64,000 bases of DNA, from NCBI GenBank assembly GCA_035236585.1, contig CP141138.1, positions 29,461,437 through 29,525,436 on the forward strand, written 5' to 3'. Below are positions 58,405 to 64,000 of this stretch, piece after piece (the first letter of the stretch is position 1; each line of letters begins with the position of its first letter). The translations under genes and the position numbers were made by a program. Source of the DNA: Warburgia ugandensis. Taxonomy: Eukaryota > Streptophyta > Magnoliopsida > Canellales > Canellaceae. The notes under the pieces are model-generated. The model saw only the letters and a list, made by a program, of their open reading frames with translations, made no database searches and was not told the DNA's origin.

Positions 58405-59596
58405 ACAAGGGAAGCTTTTTTTTTTCTTTTTTCTTTTTTCTTTTTTCTTTTTTCTTCTTTTTTATGTTTTATGTTTTCTTTTTGGTTGGGAAAACTAACT
58501 CAAATGATGCAACCTAATCTTTTAGAATGATGCACAAACAATGGGCACACTCAAATAATCCTAAGGCTAATAAGCGGCAATATTTTGGATCTCTTGAATT
58601 TGTGTGGGTACGATGCTTTTTTATTAGCCTAGTCTATTGCTCCTCCTCTCTTTCTGATTTGACTACTGCTTACCAATTAGGTTATGTTTTAGAGTGGTTA
58701 ATACAATCCTCGTGTCAGGAGGCATTTAGACCTCAACAGACGTCAATAGAAGGTATGGAAAAATCACTTGGATTTTAAGACACCCACTATAACCACAATG
58801 ATCAAAAGCCATTGGAGTGACAATAGATTGTGCCTATTAAGAGGGTCCTATGCGCATGTGATGGCCCTATAGGTCTCTTCTGATTGATTTTAAATTAATA
58901 TGAAAGGTAGGGTTATGTGCTTGAGGAGATTATCCTAACTGGGCCAAGAGGTGGTGATGAAATTCACCCTTGATCTTATGGCGGTGGGGTGCCCTTACTA
59001 ATTAATTTTTACACACCATGGCAATTCAATTAGCATATAAATCACCTTAAAGCATTAATCGTGCCCTAAGAATACAATTAAAATGATAAACTAATGTAAA
59101 ACCCTAAAAATGCAGCAATTATAAAAGATGCTTTCTATATGAGTTATACTACCAAACAATGCAAATTATTCTAAATGAAAACCCTAATATAGAAAATAAA
59201 GGAGTGAGAACTTACAGTGAGGTTTCTAATGAAGATCAAGTGTGGGCCACGGTATCCCACACTTGCCTTGTATTATACTACCCTTTAAAATTTGAATGAA
59301 AATTGCAATTTACAAAGATCTTCACTACAAGATTCACTCAAAAGAAAAACAATAAAGTCCTATTCTAGGAAATCAGGGAAATTTCCTTTTTGATGAAGAT
59401 CCACTTGCCAATTTCCTCTACTTTCCAATTTCCTAAAAAAGAAAATTAGAAATAAGTACCAAATTCAAGAAACAAGGAGATTATGACCTAAAATAAAAAA
59501 AATACACCTAAAATTTCCTAAAATGCTAAAAAAAAAGAAATGGATTTCTTAATTTTTTTGTATTTTTGTATTTTTTAATTAAATTTACTGAAAATT
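58405..59596 (-). mobile_element. Athila 5' leader
   Basis: Region between gag and the 5' LTR. It has a pyrimidine microsatellite, (CTTTTTT)n, at 58,419-58,463 and a 360-bp segment (58,645-59,005) shared with the solo LTR at 44,515-44,890. I could not identify a primer-binding site next to the LTR end at 59,596. Confidence 0.65.
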
Positions 59597-60440
59597 TGTT
59601 GATATTTTTTGCACGTGCACAAGCTATTGTAGTATAGCTAATGCAAGTATGGGTTGATCCAACGAGGACTTGACTTAAAAAGTGAGATTTTTAATAAATT
59701 TTAATTATCTAAAATTAAAAATAAATTACTAAAAATTATTGGAATTATAATCAGAGTTTAGATCTAATCATCATCATCGTCATCATCAAGACCTTATCCC
59801 AATTCGAGGTTGACCACATGAATCTTATTCCTCAATTCTTCTCTATTAAGTATCATGGCTTCATTTAGTCCCAAAGTTTTTAAATCTTTCCCCACTACTT
59901 CTATCCATGTTCTTTTATGCCTTCCCCTTGTCCTTTTAAAACCTTCTACTTACATTGCCTCACTCCTTCTAACCAGTGCCATATTCAGTCTCCTTTGGAC
60001 ATGTCCAAACATCTAAGTCTAATCTCCCTCATCTTGTTACCTATTGGTGCTACCCTTAGATTTCCTCTAATATTTTCATTCATAATTCTATCCTTTCTTG
60101 TCTTACAACTCATCTATCTCAACATCCTCATTTCTACCATGCTCATCCTATGAGTATGATGTTCCTTAACTACCTAACACTCTAATCCATAGAGCATGGC
60201 CGACCTTATGACCATCCTATAGAATTTTCCTTTTAGTTTGAGCAACACCCACCGATCACACAAAACTCCAAATGCACATCTCCATTTGTTCCAACCCGCT
60301 TGAATTCTCTGGGTAACCTCCCTCTCAATCTCTCCAGTCTCATGAATCATTGATCCGACGTACCAAAAGTGGTCTTTTACGGGGACTTCTTGGTTATCAA
60401 TCTTGATTGGTGTTACACTCCTACTCTCCTTGCTAAAATT

Positions 60441-61369
60441 TCATTCCATATATTCTGTCTTAGTTCTGCTGATTTTAAATCCTTTAAATTCTAATGCTTC
60501 TCTCCATAACTCTAGCTTTGTGTCTACACCCTCCCTTGTCTCATCAATTAAGAATATATCATCTGTAAATAGTATGCACCAGGGAATCTCCTCGTGTAGA
60601 TGTTTTGTTAACTCATCCATAACCAACGTGTAAAGGTATGGACTCAATGCCGATCCTTGATGCAATCCTATAGTGACAAAAAAATCATCGGTCACGCCAT
60701 TATCAGTTTTAACATTTGTTACCGCTCCCTCATACATATCTTTAATTATGTTTATATACCTCTGCAAAACCCCTTTCTCACCCAACACCTCCATATTAAC
60801 TCTCTAGGGACTCTATCATAAGCTTTCTCCAAGTCAACAAAGACCATGTGGAGGTCTTTCCTCCTCTCCCTATATTTCTCTACCAATTGTCTTAGTAAGA
60901 AAATAGCTTCCATGGTAGACCTCCCAGGCATGACACCACACTGATTCTCCTATACACTTGTCTCATGTTGTAGCCTCTTCTCAATCACTCTTTCAAAAAG
61001 TTTCATAGTGTGGCTCATAAGTTTGATCCCTCGATAATTAGTGCAACTCTGTATGTCTCCTTTATTATTATAAATTGGTACAATAGAGCTTTTCCTGCAC
61101 TCATCTAGCATTTTCTTTGATTTTATAATCTTGTTGAACAGCTTTGTCATCCAAACTACCCCAATATCTTCCATATGCTTCCAAATCTCTATTGGTATAC
61201 CATTGGGCCCCATGGCCTTTCCTAATTTCATCTTTTTCAAGGCCTCTTTCACTTTAGGTATTATAACCCTACGTTCATATCTATAACATCCAATGTTATT
61301 TAGGTTTATAGCATTTTCAATCCTTATATTCTCAAAGCCATTGCCATTTAACAATTTTTGAAAGTACAT
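60441..61369 (-). pseudogene. RTE reverse transcriptase (copy 3)
   Basis: Fingers and palm: MYFQKLLNG, KKMKLGKAMGPNGIP and SIVPIYNNKGDIQSCTNYRGI (60,950-61,369), then [18 protein letters not shown] and the catalytic FTDDIF (60,441-60,794). Both catalytic aspartates are present, unlike copies 1 and 2. A stop before 60,950 and a shift after 60,794 separate the two open parts, so it is inactive. Confidence 0.88.
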
Positions 61370-61773
61370 CTCCCACCTTTGTTTAATCTTATTATCTTTG
61401 ACTAATATCCTTTGGTCATCACTTCTAATGCACTTAACGTGATCTAAGTCCTTACCCTTCTATTCTCTTACTTTTGCAAGTTTAAACACATCTTTCTCAC
61501 CTTCTCTTATTCCTAGTCTATTATATAGGTCATCATATGTCTTACGTTTAGCCTCACTTACTATTCTCTCAGCAACCTTTTTAGCATTCTTATATTGTTC
61601 GTAGTTTTCATTATTTTAGTTTTCAGTCATGCTTTAAAACACATATGTTTTTCTTTAATAACTTTTTGCACTGTTTTACTCCACTACCATGTTTCCTTTA
61701 CTAATTGCCTTTTACCTTTAGATACTCCTAAGACATCTTTTGCCACTTTCTTAATGGATTCGGCAATATTAAT

Positions 61774-62833
61774 CTACATGGTATTTACTTCTATTTCATA
61801 GTTCCAGTTTCCTTCTACCATCAACTTATTTTTGAATGAGGTTATTTTCTCTCCTTTTAAGTTCCACCACTTAGTTTTTGGATACCTATTAAGTTTATTT
61901 CTTTTCCTCCATCTTTTGATATGGATATCCATAACCATTAACCTATGTTGTGAGGTTAAACTCTCACCGAGTATCACCTTACAATCCTCACACATTGATC
62001 GTTCAATATTCTTAAATAAAAAGAAGTCTATTTGGCTTTTATGAAGTCCACTTTTAAAGGTTATTAAGTGTTCATCTCGCTTCCTAAAGAGTGTATTTGC
62101 AATGACTAGGTTATATGACAAAGCAAAATTGAGAATAGTTTCCCCCATCTCATTTCGTTCACTTGTACCATACCCTTTGTATATTCTATCGTATCCTTCC
62201 TTTTCTTTTCCTACATGGCCATTTAAATCTACTCCTATAAATATCTCCTCAGTGTTAGGAATTTTTTACATGACTCTCTCTATATCTTCCCAAAACTCTC
62301 TTAATTATATCTTATAACCCTACTTGTGGAGCATATGTACTTATAACATCTATGATCTACTCTCCTAGAACATGTTTTATTGTTATAATTCTATCACTAA
62401 TTCTTTTAACATCCACAACTTTATCCTTTAATTCTTTATCCACTATTATTCCTACTTCATTTCTATTATTATCCTTTCCTACATGGGATAATTTATACCC
62501 ATCGATTTCTCTACCTTTAGCCCCTTTCCACTTGGTTTCTTAGATACAAGCGATGTTGACTCTCCTACATTTCATCGTGTCTACTAACTCTAAACTCTTA
62601 CTTGTCAATGTCCTTATATTCCATGTGGTAATACGAATCTTATGCTCTAGAGATATCCTATTTACGGGTCTCCTTCTCAATCTCCATGGCATGAACCCAT
62701 GTCCACTTGTCATTGCACTTGGGTTCTGATGCAGCAGGTCACTTCCAAGGGGACGCTCTTGCAACCCTTGCCCATTTTTTACTACACCCAGGATCCGATA
62801 TAGCACGTCGCTTCTAAGGGAATGCCCTAGCAA
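61774..62833 (-). pseudogene. RTE apurinic-type endonuclease (copy 3)
   Basis: The first part at 62,540-62,833 ends with RITTWNIRTLTSKSLELVDTM and NIACI, then a stop where QETKW follows. EIDGYKL and GIIVDKELKDKVVDVKRISDRI follow at 62,380-62,510. The C-terminal part at 61,774-62,148 has FALSYNLVIANTLF, LITFKSGLHKSQIDFFL and LTSQHRLMVMDI, which are the DNA-binding and catalytic Asp and His blocks (SQID, QHR). This domain nicks the target DNA. Several stops. Confidence 0.88.
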
Positions 62834-62880
62834 CCCTTGCTCATTTTTCGCTGCACCTGGTATTAGATGCAGTGCATCGC
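62690..62880 (-). repeat. 69-bp tandem units in the RTE leader
   Basis: Two full units of 69 bp and a partial third. Each starts G(C/T)GA on minus, has a TGCATC or TATATC-like stretch, and a GCAAGGGTTGC stretch. The same units are at 9,727-9,915 in copy 2. Confidence 0.9.
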
Positions 62881-63950
62881 TTATGGGGAACGCCCTAGCT
62901 TGAGGAAATATCAGTTTTCAAGTCATACCCTCCTCCTTTTTCATCCAAGCTTGGGATCGGCATTGGCAAAGTTGAGCTCAAATCTACAACTTCTACAAAT
63001 TACAGAATTTTCAGTTCCTAAATAAAGTAAATAAATCGAATAACATGAAAAAAAAAAAAAAAAAACCTACTTCTCTAGCTTAATCACTATCAATATCTTC
63101 AAATCTAGGCTTTTGAGAGTTAATCCGCCTTTATACACATCTTCAAAAGGTCCTTGATTAGAGATATACTTGTTGGATTTATCAAATTCCTCAAAACGTT
63201 AAAGATCTAGAGTAATTCGTGATTTTGAGATTTGGATGGTCTAGATCAAGTTACTAATTTCAGATTGAGGAATTGAGGAGAAATTGAGGATTCCTGGTTG
63301 ATTAAGGCTAACCTGTTGATTGGGTTAAGCCTTAATTGATCTAGTTGGATTGGATTGTTCCTGAATAAGAAAAACACAGATAAAATAAAACTAGAATAAA
63401 ATGGGACACAAATGTAAATAAAGCAGGGACACAAATGTAATTAAAATAAAAGGATAGAAATGAGATTTTAATTAAAGACAGAAGGGAAAAATTGAAATTA
63501 AGCCAAATTCTAATTAAAAAAAAAAAAAGAAAGGAGAAACTCGACAAGGAGGACGCCAGAGAAGAAGATAGGGAAGAAGGAGGAGGAAAGAAGAGATGAG
63601 GGGGGAGGATGTAGGAGGAAACCCAGATCGAGTTTCCTTCCTTGGGCTGGCCAACAATGAGAAAAATGCCAAAGCTGAGGGAGCTGGGATGTCCAGTCCG
63701 TCGATAGTGAGATCCAGCCGCATAGAACAGAGTTGTTGATGCGGCCTATCTGGCCTTGCCTGTGGTGAGGGAGAATAGATTAGAGGGCAAAGAATAGTGA
63801 AGCCATTGTGGTGCTGGTGATGCAAAACAGGGACAAAGGCGGTGTTGGATTCGGATGCCATTGTGGTTGGGTGGAAAATAGCTGGGTCAGTTTGGGTGGT
63901 GGAGGGATCAATGAAGGAGGGAAACAGAAGGAACTGGGGATAGAGTTTGG

Positions 63951-63953
<3 letters not shown>

Positions 63954-64000
<47 letters not shown>
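63954..64000 (+). repeat. (GA)n microsatellite at the window edge
   Basis: Pure GA run that continues past the end of the window. It aligns with the run at 52,534-52,591. Confidence 0.95.

Larger units (their letters stand above)
59767..62980 (-). mobile_element. RTE-clade LINE, near full length (copy 3)
   Basis: About 3.2 kb and the most complete copy. Minus order: a leader with TTTGCCAATGCCGATCCC at about 62,950, tandem 69-bp units at 62,690-62,880, endonuclease, RT, the C-terminal region ending near 59,850, and a (GAT)n tail at 59,767-59,785. ATCTAA at the left and ATCTAC at the right may be a short degenerate target duplication. It interrupts the 5' LTR of the Athila element, so it is younger. 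Confidence 0.9.
59597..64000 (-). mobile_element. Athila-type 5' LTR, split by a LINE and cut by the window edge
   Basis: The minus-strand LTR end lies at 59,597 (AAAATATCAACA). Own sequence is 59,597-59,766 and about 62,981-64,000, matching 48,521 to about 52,590 of the 3' LTR minus its solo LTR. The LTR start lies past the right edge. The window ends in (GA)n from 63,954. The two LTRs of this element differ at many sites (for example 63,290-63,480 against 49,060-49,255), so the insertion is old. Confidence 0.8.

Overview
This is a plant (angiosperm) nuclear window, AT-rich and almost wholly built from transposable elements. The evidence is spliced plant-type genes, Athila-type and chromovirus-type Ty3/gypsy elements, CACTA remnants, RTE-clade LINEs and long TA, TG and GA microsatellites. 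The species cannot be told from the sequence. There are no bacterial-style operons, no CRISPR array and no rRNA or convincing tRNA gene. I recognise one host gene that looks intact: a two-exon LURP-one-related (LOR) gene at 8,124-9,339, 218 codons, with a perfect phase-0 splice junction.

Layout. 1-4,440: a decayed CACTA-like repeat in minus orientation, cut by a 5'-truncated RTE LINE (1,421-2,506). 4,440-9,714: a gene island with a tRNA-like SINE candidate, a possible Helitron 3' hairpin and the LOR gene. 9,730-12,797: an RTE LINE bracketed by a perfect 15-bp target duplication. 13,166-29,240: a nested stack. An Athila 3' half (LTR 13,166-15,488, integrase 16,892-17,818) is fused in frame to the integrase of a second gypsy element, whose protease-RT-RNase H lies at 27,297-29,200. 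Between those two pol halves sits a reverse solo LTR (18,072-27,291, target duplication CTTAC). Inside it is a forward Athila-type LTR (18,220-23,311) bracketed by about 100-bp direct repeats, and inside that another solo LTR (20,161-23,253).

31,367-32,900: a copia-like LTR with a tRNA-iMet primer site. 32,927-48,520: a CACTA (En/Spm) element in plus orientation with TTTAAAGTC arrays, a transposase-associated domain, a plant transposase-like exon, a DUF8039-like exon and a Ulp1-type cysteine protease remnant. It is split by a 5.5-kb reverse solo LTR (41,458-46,958, perfect CTATT duplication) that carries a roughly 1-kb palindrome. 48,521-64,000: an Athila element in minus orientation (3' LTR, gag and a dead protease; RT and integrase deleted; 5' LTR running off the window). 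Its 3' LTR is split by a solo LTR (49,633-52,444) and its 5' LTR by a 3.2-kb RTE LINE (about 59,767-62,980).

Nothing here acts as a pathway; the value is the order of insertions. I found no clear evidence of an undescribed functional system. The most unusual structures are the in-frame chimeric integrase, the LTR bracketed by about 100-bp repeats, the large LTR palindrome, the hairpin-forming TTTAAAGTC arrays and the 69-bp tandem units in the RTE 5' leader. Family names rest on motifs remembered from those families, not on searches.
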